The notes beneath the pieces were generated by a model. It was not told where the DNA came from. It saw only the letters and a program-made list of their open reading frames with translations, and did no database searches. 64,000 nucleotides of DNA from Branchiostoma belcheri. Lineage: Eukaryota > Chordata > Leptocardii > Amphioxiformes > Branchiostomatidae. Location: assembly GCF_001625305.1 (NCBI RefSeq), contig NW_017804209.1:1403392-1467391 (forward strand). The letters run 5' to 3'. This document shows positions 10,423 through 21,005 of this stretch, one piece after another; the stretch's first letter is position 1; every line of letters starts with the position of its first letter. The translations under genes were made by a program, and so were the position numbers.

Positions 10423-10674
10423 TTAAAGATCTGACGACAATGGGACAAAAGAACCTGCAGCGTCCGACCGCAGTGCGGAAAACCTGCATGCATATGGCGT
10501 ATTACAGGACGGGCCAAGCAACCAGCAAAGTGGGAAATTTCAAACTGGAAAAATATTTCACTATGCTGTAAACACATTCTAGAGCAGAATTCCGTTTTGC
10601 TTTGTCCCTTTCTTCGTTTTTCTTTTACGAAAACGACTCAGATTTTTGTATATAGAGTCAACGAGAGAAAACTA

Positions 10675-10900
10675 ATAGGATATCAGAGAAGAAAAGACAA
10701 CGAAATAAAAGAAACTAAAATGTGGGAGTCAGCAGAGGGAAAGAAGAGAAGGGGTAGAAGAAGCACAACCTTCATAGACACCCTGAAGCGGGATGCTGGG
10801 CTCAGAAACATCACCACAGCAGAACTCCGTTCACTGATGGAGGACAGGGACGAGTGGAGAAGAAGAACCCATTGTCTCCCGTGTTCACATTCCTGATTGC
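10675..10900 (+). pseudogene. LINE reverse-transcriptase C-terminal fragment
   Basis: The frame encodes KRRGRRSTTFIDTLKRDAGL followed by TTAELRSLMEDRDEW, a C-terminal tail typical of non-LTR retrotransposon ORFs. The same tail recurs three times in tandem at 60275-61075. It is 5'-truncated and not functional. Confidence 0.75.
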
Positions 10901-10973
10901 CTCTTTGAAGGTTCAAGGTTCAAAATACACGTTCACGCACAAACAGTGTAAAGAGGTAAAAAAGGACTCTTAC

Positions 10974-11060
10974 CTTCTGTGATGGAATGAAGCGAAGTTC
11001 TGCTCCGAAGACTGTCGCCAGCCACTTGTGAGCCTCCGTTCATCCCCATGCCCTTATATA
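10974..11060 (-). promoter_or_regulatory. Gene 1 TATA box and noncoding leader exon
   Basis: TATATAAGGG lies on the minus strand at 11060-11051. About 25-30 bp downstream a leader of roughly 50 bp would begin, ending in ACAGAAG|GTAAGA at 10974/10973, a near-consensus donor. It precedes the signal-peptide exon by about 2.2 kb. The transcription start is inferred from TATA spacing only. Confidence 0.6.
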
Positions 11061-11718
11061 GCACAGGCAGGGCCAAAACAACTCCGTGTTATGGGTGTCG
11101 TCACCCCGAGGTCTCAAATCTGACGCGAGCACGTCCTTGTATAGCAGAGTGACACCGGCGATAGTTCTACGTCTGTTGTCATTTTTAGACAAGCACGATA
11201 TGTTTTCTGGAACGTGTTTCTAGATGCCGGTAATTTTTATATATAAATCGTACCACCCAAAGACACTGCGTCAATCTGCTCAACATGCTGAAGGGAGACA
11301 TGAAGTTCAAAGTACTAGGCATTCCCACAACAGAAAAGAAACTCAAAGAGCTAAGGTAGCTCGCGAGACAGAAGACACAGTTGGAGAAGATGAAGAAAGA
11401 CTGAATGCAGATTCAGGACGACTGCAGATAGATGCAGCATGCAGCAAATGATGACGACCAAAAGCCAAACAGTCTTTACAACATATTTTCATCAAGTCAT
11501 TCTGTTAACCAGAAGACTGTTTTCCGTTTGCCTGATGGGAAACGCTATAATTCCGGGCTTCCCCCGGGTTTTTAAGCCCCTCCCACGTGCATCTCCGCAT
11601 GACGCAGTTGCTGGTATTTAATGACATTTTCAGACGAATCCGCGTCGGTACTTTTTGCTGCCGATTTATCCCGTGACTTCGTGTAAGTAGGCTGTCTGAT
11701 GTAACTACATCTCGGAAC
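11061..11718. other. Upstream region of gene 1; no gene seen
   Basis: Short frames only. This is the presumed 5' flank of gene 1. I found no convincing factor-binding cluster. Confidence 0.35.
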
Positions 11719-12210
11719 ACCCACCTCTAGCCTCCTTCGCAGACTTGTTGGCGTTTTTTTTCTAGCCTTTTCTTTCTTGATCTTGATCTCGATATTGTAC
11801 TGCGTAACACCCCTCGGTTGGGGTCAAACGACGGCAAGGGGGGGGGGGGAGTGCGCAGCGCTCTAAATACTCCTCAAGTGTAGAAGAACAGCTTTCTTAA
11901 ACTTGTCGGCCTCTGGTATTTCTGGTAGGGCCTGCGGAAGCTCGTTCCAGTCTCTTACAGTCCTTGGAAAATACGAATACCTATTCTGTGAGCGACGCGA
12001 GTAATAATATATGCCGCGGAGGGACGATTTTGCTGCCGAGGGAGTTTTTGCCGTTGTTGGAGCGCGAAACCTTCTCTCCACGGCAAAAACTCCCTCGGCA
12101 GCAAAATCGTCCCTCTGCGGCATACATGTATATTACTCGCGTCGCTCACAGAAAAAAAAAACGTAACGCCGACGCCCAACAAGTCTGCGAAGGAGGCTAT
12201 CCCACCTCCA
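11719..12210. mobile_element. Foldback element carrying a LINE fragment
   Basis: Outer arms near 11719-11757 and 12165-12210 are complementary (TCGCAGACTTGTTGGCG against CAACAAGTCTGCGA). Inner arms at about 11985-12058 and 12070-12145 are also complementary (GACGATTTTGCTGCCGAGGG). Between outer and inner left arms lies a LINE C-terminal piece. Confidence 0.8.
11863..12010 (-). pseudogene. LINE C-terminal fragment inside the foldback
   Basis: The minus-strand frame reads SQNRYSYFPRTVRDWNELPQ, the conserved end of CR1/L2-like reverse-transcriptase proteins, and ends KKAVLLHL. It has no upstream catalytic part. Confidence 0.7.
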
Positions 12211-12329
12211 CATCGCCGGCAATCTACTCACGGCCAGACGGACTGACAGGCAGACCTTGTTTCAGCTAATCTTGTTTTACGACTGGAAAAGCTGTAAAAC
12301 TGATGAACCGTTTTTCCTTGTTTCTGCCG

Positions 12330-12660
12330 AACGTCGGAAGGGACGTAGCCTCCATAGCATGCCAAACACTGGGGGTTTTGGGAGGGGGGTGTCTTCATGG
12401 TCTTTGGGAGCTTTAATGTGCTATTTTCTGATTGCATATAGACAACGCCCTCACCCTCGACCTTGTTGAAAAGCGGTCATATGTATGTACCGAACAAGCT
12501 TTCGAGTTTAAATAAAGGCTTACTACTACTACTACTACTACTACATAGCCGGCCTGAATCAGAAATCAGCCGAAGACCTCCAAACCCCCAATTCTTTAAG
12601 GCTGCTACGGAGGCTAGGAAGGACGTAGTGTCCAGCAGACTCTTTTTGCAGGCTGAATAA
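12330..12660. mobile_element. Foldback family F2 with inserted LINE tail and TAC repeat
   Basis: The left arm (GTAGCCTCCATAGCATGCC, GCTATTTTCTGATTGCATAT) and the right arm (GAATCAGAAATCAGCCGAAG, CTGCTACGGAGGCTAGG) are complementary. A related uninterrupted element lies at 17735-17930. Between the arms a short AATAAAGGC tail is followed by TAC repeats. Confidence 0.65.
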
Positions 12661-12760
12661 ATCGTAGAAATCGGCCTAAAAAAGGGCATTTAATTAGCCA
12701 AAGAAGTTTCCCGGCCATCGAGGGTCCAATTGGCCTGCGCGGATTTTTGGAAGGCACGCG
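12661..12760. repeat. Half copy of foldback family F3
   Basis: Contains GCAGGCTGAATAAATCGTAG and GTTTCCCGGCCATCGAGGG, one arm of the foldbacks at 14060-14270 and 32555-32765. Confidence 0.6.
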
Positions 12761-12935
12761 GCGCGGTTGGAGCTAGCTATATCACACCGAACGACTTGTT
12801 ACACTCAATCTTTGCACATTTCATTGCGGGAGTTGTTTAAAGCTTTCTTATGATGATGCCCCAACTGTGCTTGGTGGCAACGAGCTCCACTCTAGGATAG
12901 TTCTTGGGAAATACGAGTTTCATCTTGATATTATC
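12761..12935 (-). repeat. CR1-like LINE 3' end fragment
   Basis: The minus-oriented 3' region carries the family landmarks GCACGCGGCGCGG, CACACCGAACGACTTGTTA and GATGATGCCCCAACTGTGC. The same landmarks occur in the longer copies at 43900 and 55530. Confidence 0.75.
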
Positions 12936-13614
12936 CTGTCTGCTCCGCAGGCTTCATGTCAATTTAATCAAAATATAGTCATTAGCTACCCACAATTTCT
13001 ACCCTTTGCTTGCATTTGCCAACATTGGCTAACGCGAAGTTGCTTACAGTTCTCTGCATTTTGGGCCAGGCAGTACCTAAAAAGAAGAAGAAGAAAAGTA
13101 CAAAGAGGTCATGCACCTGTTTCTAGTCCAGAGTTGATATTTGGGAGAGACGTTAATCCAAGGCAATGTCTTGATGTCGTTGAACTGAAATTCAATTCCA
13201 GTTATGAGTCTTGTTTTTCCACAATTGCATTCTGTCTGTTTAATACTAAGGATGTCTGACGCATAAAAGTAATCAAGTATGTGTGTAAAATAATGGCGGA
13301 TTCGGATTCAAGTGTGCGTACTTAAGCGGAACGAATATTTCATGGTGTCTAGAAATAACAATAATTAGTCAACGTCCTATGAATATTTTGGATACTAATC
13401 CTTCGCCGGCTTATTACATGCTTACATATTCACCGTCCGACGATGCTAGCAACTTCTCTGGAATATGAGACTGTTAATTTGGAAAAACACGACCCATTCA
13501 GACTACCATTTGTTTGTTTGTTTGTTTGTTTGTTTAGGATCTCCATTAGTGTGAATTTCAGACTATTCTTCCTGGAGTCCGTAGTGAATCAGGAGATAGT
13601 AGTGTTTGGACCGT
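12936..13614. other. No gene recognised
   Basis: A 130-codon plus-strand frame (12867-13259) begins inside the LINE fragment and has no domain. A TTTG repeat lies at about 13510-13535. Confidence 0.3.
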
Positions 13615-13978
13615 CGCACACCAAGGAATTTTTATGGATGACGTCCTCTGGAGACTCGAAATCTAATGCGAGAGCGCGAAAAAAGGGTCGAAAAGGAAAG
13701 ATGATATGACAAATGTTAGGACAACAATTGAATGAGAGAACACAGTGTAACAACCAACAAGTCTTTTATTCGTCATAAAAACATCAATAAATCAGTGTAA
13801 CAGCAGTTGTCGTCCTGTCCTGTTTCTTTCCTTTCATCACATCTCGCGATTTGCGTCACTTTCGTCACTCTTTGGTCATAGTTACAGGATGTGGAATTTC
13901 GTGTTTTTTCTTTATTCTGGGAACAGGCCAAAATCAATGTGCACACGGGCGTCACCCATTGGAATAACTTGCTGTGAG
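13615..13978. mobile_element. MITE family M1 copy
   Basis: The left end CACACCAAGGAATTTTTATG leads into GATGACGTCC. The internal blocks CAGTTGTCGTCCTGTCCTGT and CTTTGGTCATAGTTACAGGA match the copies at 10075 and 55863. The right end is degraded. Confidence 0.65.
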
Positions 13979-14059
13979 CTTATCAGATTGGCCGAGACTT
14001 TGCGGCAGCGGAGCTTTAGGAGGGGAACAAAGACCGGCTGACGGCTGTGACTTAGTCTC

Positions 14060-14270
14060 CACCAGACTCCTTTGCAGGCTGAATGAATAGTACAAATCGG
14101 CATCGGCCTAAGAAAGTAGCTGGCCAGGGGAGTTTGCCAGCCATCGAGGGTTCAGTTTGCCTGCTATGGCCAGCCAACTCCCCTGGCCAGCTACATTCCT
14201 TTTCGGCTGATTTCTACTATCTATTCAGCCTGCAAAAGAGTCTGGTGGAGACAAGTCGTGGCGGCTCGTG
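14060..14270. mobile_element. Foldback family F3
   Basis: Arms begin GTCTCCACCAGACTCCTTTG and end with its complement (AAAGAGTCTGGTGGAGAC). Inner arms contain GGCCAGGGGAGTT and its complement. The arms are imperfect, about 80-90 bp each. Confidence 0.85.
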
Positions 14271-14329
14271 TCGGCGCCGGCTTAACTAGCGCGGAGAATG
14301 ATGACGACGACGCACCAAATCATCTTACT

Positions 14330-14465
14330 CTTCAAGCAGAGAGCTTATTTTTGGCGTGTTTTTGTAGGCATTTTCATCGGGCTTTTGCCAACCCGTAAAA
14401 ATCAGTGCATAAAAAGAAAGCCTGATAAAAAAGCCTAAAAACACGCCAAAAATATACCAACCTCA
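14330..14465. repeat. Short foldback
   Basis: TATTTTTGGCGTGTTTTTG at the left pairs with CTAAAAACACGCCAAAAATA at the right. The inner parts pair less well. Confidence 0.75.
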
Positions 14466-15044
14466 GCTTGGAGAGTAGAATCATCTAACATGATGATTCA
14501 TCTGCAGTGACGCTGTCGTCTGTTCCAAGCGTACGTCGCGCGACGTGAGGCCGTCCCCAAGGTAATCTCCGGGAAAATCTCCGCACGTCAAGTTTAACGT
14601 CATCGCCGAGCTGATCCTTCCGGAAAATCTGCCGGAGATTGACGTGGGGGAAAAACCAAGGAGCGGCGCGGGAAGCCGCTAGCCTCCACCAGCTAGCACG
14701 CACCTACGGGAGTACAGATCCTAGAATACGGTAAAAAAAAGGGAAATAGTGGCCAGAAGAGTCAGTCCGCCAGAGGGTCAATTTCCCCCCTCTAACTACG
14801 CGGACAAATGAACTCTACACTGGCTAGAGTCCCCCCCCCCCCACTAGTCAATTATTCTCCCTATTGGCAAAATTTTACTATTTTTTGAACCAGCTTCGTT
14901 GGTTTGGTTGTGACTAGGAAGCCGCGGCATCAGGTGCAGAGGAAGCGGGATGTCAGAACCTGCCGCATCCGCCGGAGGAAGCGGAACTGGAGACAGCGGA
15001 ACCGCAGCGGGCAGGAAGCTGGGATTACTATTAAGTCTCAAGGA

Positions 15045-15190
15045 CATGTACAAGGTCCCTGGACTCGTGTGGTCGTAACGGCAGAGTGCACGTGCTCGAC
15101 TCAAATCCAAGAGGTCCCGGGTTCGAACCCTGACATGCAACCGATCTTGTGTCCTTTACACGAGTTTTCTCACTTACCTCAAGTGAAATT
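15045..15190 (+). repeat. SINE family A copy
   Basis: tRNA-like head with B box GGGTTCGAACCC and landmark CCGATCTTGTGTCC. Truncated after the pan-family CTTTACACGA block. Confidence 0.75.
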
Positions 15191-15639
15191 ATTTTCCTGT
15201 CCTGTATTTTTCCTCTGTGTAGAGAAAGAAATTACATCGTCCCTAAAACAAACAATTCAGAGCAGAAATGAATTTCGCCTGTACTGCCAACGAGCGGTAA
15301 ATAAGAGAGATTACAGGGAAAGGATAAGTTGATACCCAGACGATCTGCCTAAGCCACGAAGGAAATAAACTTACAGGTTTGAGTTTGTTCTGGTCGTTCA
15401 CCTGTCAATGACACACAGGGCGTACAGAAGGTTGTTGAACGCTAGAGACTGTAATGGACTAAAATTGGTTTAGGTTCCATTTTGGTCTGCAGGCATGACG
15501 CTTGGCGGATTGTATGACGTCATGACTGTCCCCTGCGTCCGTTCCGCGCGTCACGAGTAGAGGCGAGACGAGTACAGAACCACGTCTCCTGCCAAATCTT
15601 ACAGAATTGCGTCTTCTGCCGAAACTTCATTTTTTTTGT

Positions 15640-15890
15640 AATTCCAACATTTCATGACTAGACGTGGCGACAAAAGCACACTCAAGTTATATGAACTTAT
15701 TTTATGCCGCCACCAACGCAGAGGACGAATACAAGACAGCGCAATACTAATTTTTACTTGAGTTAAGTGAGGAAAGTCGTGTAAAGTGCCTTTCCCCGCA
15801 AGGGCACAAGATCGGTGACATGTCAGGACTCGAACTCGAGACCTCTTGGTTCCGAGTCGAGCACGCTGCCGCTACGCCGCACGACCCCAC
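15640..15890 (-). repeat. SINE family A copy
   Basis: Reverse orientation of the family: GGGCACAAGATCGG, then the complement of the tRNA-like head (GGACTCGAACTCGAGACC). It reaches the family 3' end near 15640 (TTCCAACATTTCATGACTAG). Confidence 0.8.
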
Positions 15891-15894
15891 GAAC

Positions 15895-16480
15895 TTCATC
15901 AGGCCAGACTGTTGCGAAACTCTCAGGAGACCAAAACTCTCAGGCACGTCGCTCAACGGTCCTTCAGTGCGCGCTTAAGGTCGCCCAACGATCTCTGAAT
16001 GACATTTCAGTGAATTCCTTGGCCTTCATAAATGCTGAATTTCGCCGCGGAGCCTCTGTTCAACTTCTCTCCTGGATGAGAATGCAGAGAGACATACGTT
16101 AGGATACGATAGGACTTACAAGACTGTTGGGAAACTATCGGGCGACCAAAACCTTGACCCATCGCTCAATGGTCCTTCGGCGCGCGCTAGAGGTCTGAAT
16201 AATATTTCAGTAAATTCTTTGGCCTTCATAAATTTTGGAGCCTCTGCTCGATCAACTTCTCTACGATAGAATACGATAGTAATTACAAGACGGTTGGGAA
16301 ACTATCCGGCGACCAAAACTTTAAGGCACATCGCTCAGCGCGCGCTAAAGCTCGTCCAAAGATCTCTGAATGACATTTCAGTAAATTCTTTCGTCTTTGT
16401 CACATTTTGAACTAGTTCACAGCAGGCGGAGCCTCTGCTCAGCTTTTCTCCGGAAGGAGACTGCTGGAGGCCTGTCCAGC
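15895..16480. repeat. Three tandem copies of a unit of about 180 bp
   Basis: Recurring blocks are GACTGTTGCGAAACTCTCAG-like, TTTCAGTAAATTCTTTGGCC and GAGCCTCTGCTC. Units start near 15907, 16125 and 16288. No coding content. Confidence 0.7.
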
Positions 16481-16589
16481 CTTTTTGTCGCTTATGTAGC
16501 CCCACGATCCCCGTTCCGTTGGAAGGAGCTGCTGCATCCATAACCGTGAATTCCGCGGATCTGGGTCGGACACGGTTCTAGGTAGTCTA

Positions 16590-16780
16590 ACATCCCGTTC
16601 AGTCGGGATTTGGAATCGCGATTGAATTCATCTCTGGGAGGTGGATTCAGTCGCGATTGACGGCAATTCCCGTGAAGAAGGAACGCAATCGCGATTGGAT
16701 GAGCCGACAGGTGTGAACACATAGGGATCCAATCGCGATTGGAACAACCCTGATTCAATCGCGATTGGATCCAAGATTTG
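16590..16780. repeat. Cluster of the 10-bp palindrome AATCGCGATT
   Basis: Exact copies lie at 16614-16623, 16687-16696, 16731-16740 and 16757-16766, with a one-base variant at 16649. Flanks are TTGGAT/TTGAAT-like. The cluster is followed by three copies of TATCCAGAACCGTGC-like sequence (16806-16945). Confidence 0.85.
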
Positions 16781-17217
16781 GATTTGTTGTGAACGGGGTT
16801 TAAGCGTATCCAGAACCGTGCTTTGTCAAGAACCGTGCGCGCATTATCAGTCAGGCACTGTTCTGGATAGTCCATGCGTATCCAGAACCGTGCTTTGAGC
16901 AAATCTACGCTCGAGGATACTAGTATGTGGGGACTATCCAGAACTGTGTCCATCCCTAACCCAATTTAGTCCTAGAACTAGATAGGCACGATTCTGGATA
17001 CCATAGGATTTACAACTAGCTAAAGGCACCAACCCCCCAGTGATCTAAACCCATCGCAAATGCCACCACTTAACCCTTCCTCTTAATGTATAAGTAAAGG
17101 TTGTCTATTAATTGATTGTCGCCTGTGTGTAAAAGCGCTATCAGGTGTCAGGCAAGGCTCAGTGTAAAGTGCCCGCGTTACGCGGCAGGTGTAAGCCTGT
17201 CGTTATCCCCGGGTGTT

Positions 17218-17570
17218 AAAGGCATCCAATGCGATTTCAGGGCAGCAAAACTGGAAATATTCTGAACAAGGCAACCCTTGTAATATTGACCCATATTGCT
17301 TCACCTTAGCATATTTAGCTAGCATTTCATACTTCCGGCATTTAAAACTGGCCCAAGCCCCAAGATGAGTCATTTATTTTCTGGGTGGTACCCTAAAATC
17401 GGCCCAGGGCCCTTCCAGTAACAATTTTCCGTCAGAATGTTGGGAATTTTTGCTTCATGAGGGTCAGTATACATTGGGATATTGTGGTTTTAACTTAGTA
17501 TGTAGATAAGTGACTAAAATATTGGCTTTGAAAAATGGAGTTTCCAAGTCCTAAAAACTGCACTGGATGC
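17218..17570. mobile_element. MITE family M2
   Basis: The left end GGCATCCAATGCGATTTCAG and the right end (complement of GGCATCCAGTGCAGTTTTTA) are terminal inverted repeats. Copies of about 350 bp occur at 28200-28565 and 54600-54965, with a fragment at 62850-63010. Confidence 0.8.
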
Positions 17571-17734
17571 CGTGCTGCCCGTGTTGAGTGGCAGGTGTTA
17601 TCCTGTCATTATCCCCGCGTGTTAACTCAGGAGCCGACTGACCCCACGTGGCGCGCGGAAAGGTTATACTAGTACCTCCCACGGACCGCCCTCTCCGCCC
17701 AAAGGGCAGCAGGTTAGGCATGGCTGTTCTAGCC

Positions 17735-17930
17735 TCCATAGCATGCCAAAAACTGGAGGTTTGGGGGGTCTTCAGGGTCTTTGGGAGCTTTTATGTGCTA
17801 TTTTCTGATTGCATATAGACAACATAGCCGGCCTGGTTGAATTACCCCCGTTTTTTAGAACTGGGCTAATCAGAAAACAGCCGAAGACCACCAAATCCCC
17901 AGTTCTATAAGCCTGCTACGGAGGCCACGG
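17735..17930. mobile_element. Foldback family F2 copy
   Basis: The arms AGCCTCCATAGCATGCC and CTGCTACGGAGGCC, together with the inner GCTATTTTCTGATTGCATAT against AATCAGAAAACAGCCGAAG, match the interrupted copy at 12330-12660. Confidence 0.75.
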
Positions 17931-17984
17931 CTGTTCTCAGTACTGGGTCGGAACTGGCACTTAACCGTGTATCAGCTGTGTAAA

Positions 17985-18250
17985 CTGTACCTGTCCTTGG
18001 TACTGAACCATGTATCAGTTGTGTACACTGTACCTGTCCTTGGTACTGAACCATGTATCAGTTGTGTACACTGTACCTGTGCTTGGTACTGAACCATGTA
18101 TCAGTTGTGTACAGTGTACCTGTCCTTGGTACTGAACCATGTATCAGTTGTGTACAGTGTACCTGCCCTTGGTACTGAACCATGTATCAATTGTGTACAC
18201 TGTACCTGTCCTTGGTACTGAACCATGTATCAGTTGTGTACACTGGGCAC
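17985..18250. repeat. 43-bp minisatellite, about 6-7 units
   Basis: Unit core CTGTCCTTGGTACTGAACC, then ATGTATCAGTTGTGTACACT. The same unit forms a second array at 26065-26530. Confidence 0.95.
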
Positions 18251-18399
18251 TTCTGGTAGAAGTTGGTAAATAATGCGAGTTGGGCTAATGGCCATATGTG
18301 CTCGATACAGGGACATATTTTAATATCATACAGATTGTCTTATCCGGAAAATATCATGCATCAATATACATACTTACTTTGTACTTGTTGAGGTCTCCT

Positions 18400-18700
18400 C
18401 GAGTCAGTCGTTCGAGTGGCCTGCGCACAGAACTCGTCTCTTCCTCAACAGTCCCCTCCACTTCTTCCTATCTCTTGCTGTTTCCTTTAGCTCTTCTAGT
18501 CACTGGTACTAGGCCTCCCAGTAATTAGCGTAACATTTTCCAGGACACAGTTAATCCATGATTTCCTAGGCCTTCCCCTTGAGCGTCGCCCATAATTCGG
18601 TTTCCAATCCAGTAAATACCTGGGCAACCGCTCTTCAGGCATTCTTACAATGTGCCCTAATATATTCACCGATCTATTCTTCCTAAAGCCATTCTGAGTA
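18400..18700 (-). pseudogene. LINE C-terminal fragment
   Basis: The minus-strand frame reads like RKNRSVNILGHIVRMPEERL then GRRSRGRPRKSWINC, the conserved tail of non-LTR retrotransposon proteins. It is fragmentary, with no catalytic domain. Confidence 0.65.
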
Positions 18701-19569
18701 GGTCGTCCCTGAGATGTATTAGTATACTGATACTGAACTGTGTGACTTTAGGTTGACATTGAGGTGTGTCGCATGTAGTCGACACGGACAACATCGTGTC
18801 TGAAAATCCCAGTATGGCAGCCCTGATCAGCCTCACATGGCCAGTATTTGGTCACACATTCTTCCCCAAAACGGTGTCCAAGCCCCCCCCCCACTCCCCC
18901 GGTTACTGAGAACACGGCTCGGAACTATCAATCGAGTAGTGAGAAAGAGTTGGAAACCAGGCTATGGACACCATTACTGGCACCTATATAGAGGTTCGAA
19001 CCATGTACTGTGTCGACCTTTCAGGGCCATGTAATGTGCTTTAATGATTTTAATGATGTAGATGTTTGAATTCGATGTCCTGTAATCTGTTTATTGTCCT
19101 TGTCACCAAGACTAGCCCTTTGTCGTTGCAAATTGTCGCAGGGTAGCTACAGGTTTTGTCTTTCAACCTAATCAGTAAAATAGAATTCATTTAAAACTAA
19201 AATTAGATACGACAGGATATTTATGAAAAATTACATAGCATGAAACTAAATAAAATGAACTGTATGATGCTTTACGTCCTAGATGCCCTTACATTCCCGT
19301 AACATATTGGCCACCTTGGATATCATTTAATCAATAAGGCAATTTGTTTTTACAGATCAAAGTTAAGAGTTTCCCTATTGAAGTTATACATGTAGATGCA
19401 AACCGCAGTCTTCCCTCTTGCATGTCCGCATCTATAGTTCGTACCACGACATGAAATGTGAAAGATAAAAGCACCATATGTCAGAGTACAGCATTAGCAA
19501 GCGGCGTTGTCCATCACGTATGATGTGCTGCTAACAGGTGCCGTGTCTGTATCCAGTCTTCCCCGGCTA
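18701..19569. other. No gene recognised
   Basis: AT-rich, with short frames only. A poly-C tract lies at about 18883-18900. Confidence 0.3.
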
Positions 19570-19965
19570 CCCAAGCAGACCTCTTTGACTTTGACTTTAT
19601 TGGGATCCACACTTAGCTTTCTTCCTGTGATACTTCAAGACACACACGACACATTTACAAAACATAAATACATTGGCAATTACGACAGATTAAAATAAGG
19701 CCATATACATGTACATCATCACCACTTCATTTCATTCCAGGCACTGGACATTCTATACAAAGCTCTTCTTTTCTGTGCATTTGTTCGAGGTTTAGGAAAG
19801 CGGATGGTCTGTGAGTCTGATGTTCTTGTATGGTACCCATGTGACTGCATTGTGATGTTCTTATAAAACCTGGGGAACTAAAGCGGTAGTGGCGTGTGCC
19901 ACGGTCATCGGGATTAGACAAAACCACCATGTAAGGAACAGTCCAGGGAGGAATAAAGAAGAGCA
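19570..19965 (-). pseudogene. LINE 3' end fragment
   Basis: The 3' terminus on the minus strand is TCAAAGTCAAAG preceded by GTGTGGATCCCAATAAAG. Upstream, broken frames contain a C-terminal reverse-transcriptase-like stretch (IRFPKPRTNAQKRRALY). It is frame-shifted and 5'-truncated. Confidence 0.6.
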
Positions 19966-20694
19966 AGCACGGAAAAGAGTACAGATCGGCACGACACTGT
20001 CGAACAGAAAAAGAGGAATGTTGAGAAAACTGGTTGTCAGATCCTCTCGGGATCCTCTCAGCCGTCAGTTAATTGCACTAAAAGGCAGAACAGATGAAAG
20101 GGATTGGGCAGCAAAAGCAGTAAGGATTCAAGAATGACATACACGTCTAGAACTCCAAGGACGATTGTAACGTGTTCAGTTAATGTAAATTCTTCTCATC
20201 TTCAGTCAGTAACACGCAGTATCTTTGCTGCACCAAGATTAGTCAAACACTTATGACTGTGCTACGGACGAAAATAGCTCATGAAAACTAACATAAATAT
20301 TCATGCATCGACCAATTATCCATGTCCATTAAGGCCGACCCCAGGCGGAAATTAAATTTTCTCTTTAATTAAGAATCGTCAAATGACGACGACGCTTTCT
20401 CTCGGTAAAAAGAACTGTTCAAAGTTTCCGTCGCTATGCCTGACTTTTATCTCAGAGAATAATTAAACCATTTGCACTAAACTTTTCATTTTTACTGCTG
20501 ATACATATTCAGCCTCCTCCCCGGAGATGTCTTCTCAGGTCTTCTTGGAAAGTCCTCCGCGAATCCGCCATGTGTGTTTTCGGCCCTCCTCTCTTCCTTC
20601 TACAGTTTTTGGAGACTCAGGTCATTTCTGACTCAGGTCTGTTTCTGGGTATTCTGAGAATGCGTCCTGCCAACTACATTCTCTTCTCTGTTAA

Positions 20695-21005
20695 CTGTAT
20701 CTGTATCAGTATAGCCGGTATAACCGCCCTTCGGCGTAACACACCAGCTTCGCAGGCACGCGGCGCGGCGGTAGCTGGCTATATTACACCGATCGACTTG
20801 TTAGCTATCTATTGACAATGCCCCTACTGTACTTGGTGACAGCGAGTTCCACTCTGCAATAGTTTTAGGAAAGAATGAATTCTTGAACGCCTCAATCCTT
20901 GGTTGATAACTCTGGTACTTGAAGGCATGGCTATTTCTTGTTCTCTTCTGGACTGGTATTAGGTACTTAGTAGTTGGGACATCCACCAGTTAGTTGGGAC
21001 ATCCA
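20695..21005 (-). pseudogene. CR1-like LINE 3' end
   Basis: The minus-strand frame 20986-20801 encodes KRTRNSHAFKYQSYQPRIEA and AEWNSLSPSTVGALSIDS, nearly identical to the end of the longer copy at 43995-44828. The 3' end reads CTATACTGATACAGATACAG. Confidence 0.85.

Noticed and set aside
11863-12123. 86-codon minus frame as a gene
   Set aside because: Its C-terminal half is a LINE remnant and its N-terminal half is the foldback arm.
12867-13259. 130-codon plus frame
   Set aside because: Starts in an antisense LINE fragment and has no protein-like features.
14485-14703. 72-codon minus frame with basic residues
   Set aside because: Lies in imperfect inverted-repeat sequence and lacks a signal peptide or peptide array.
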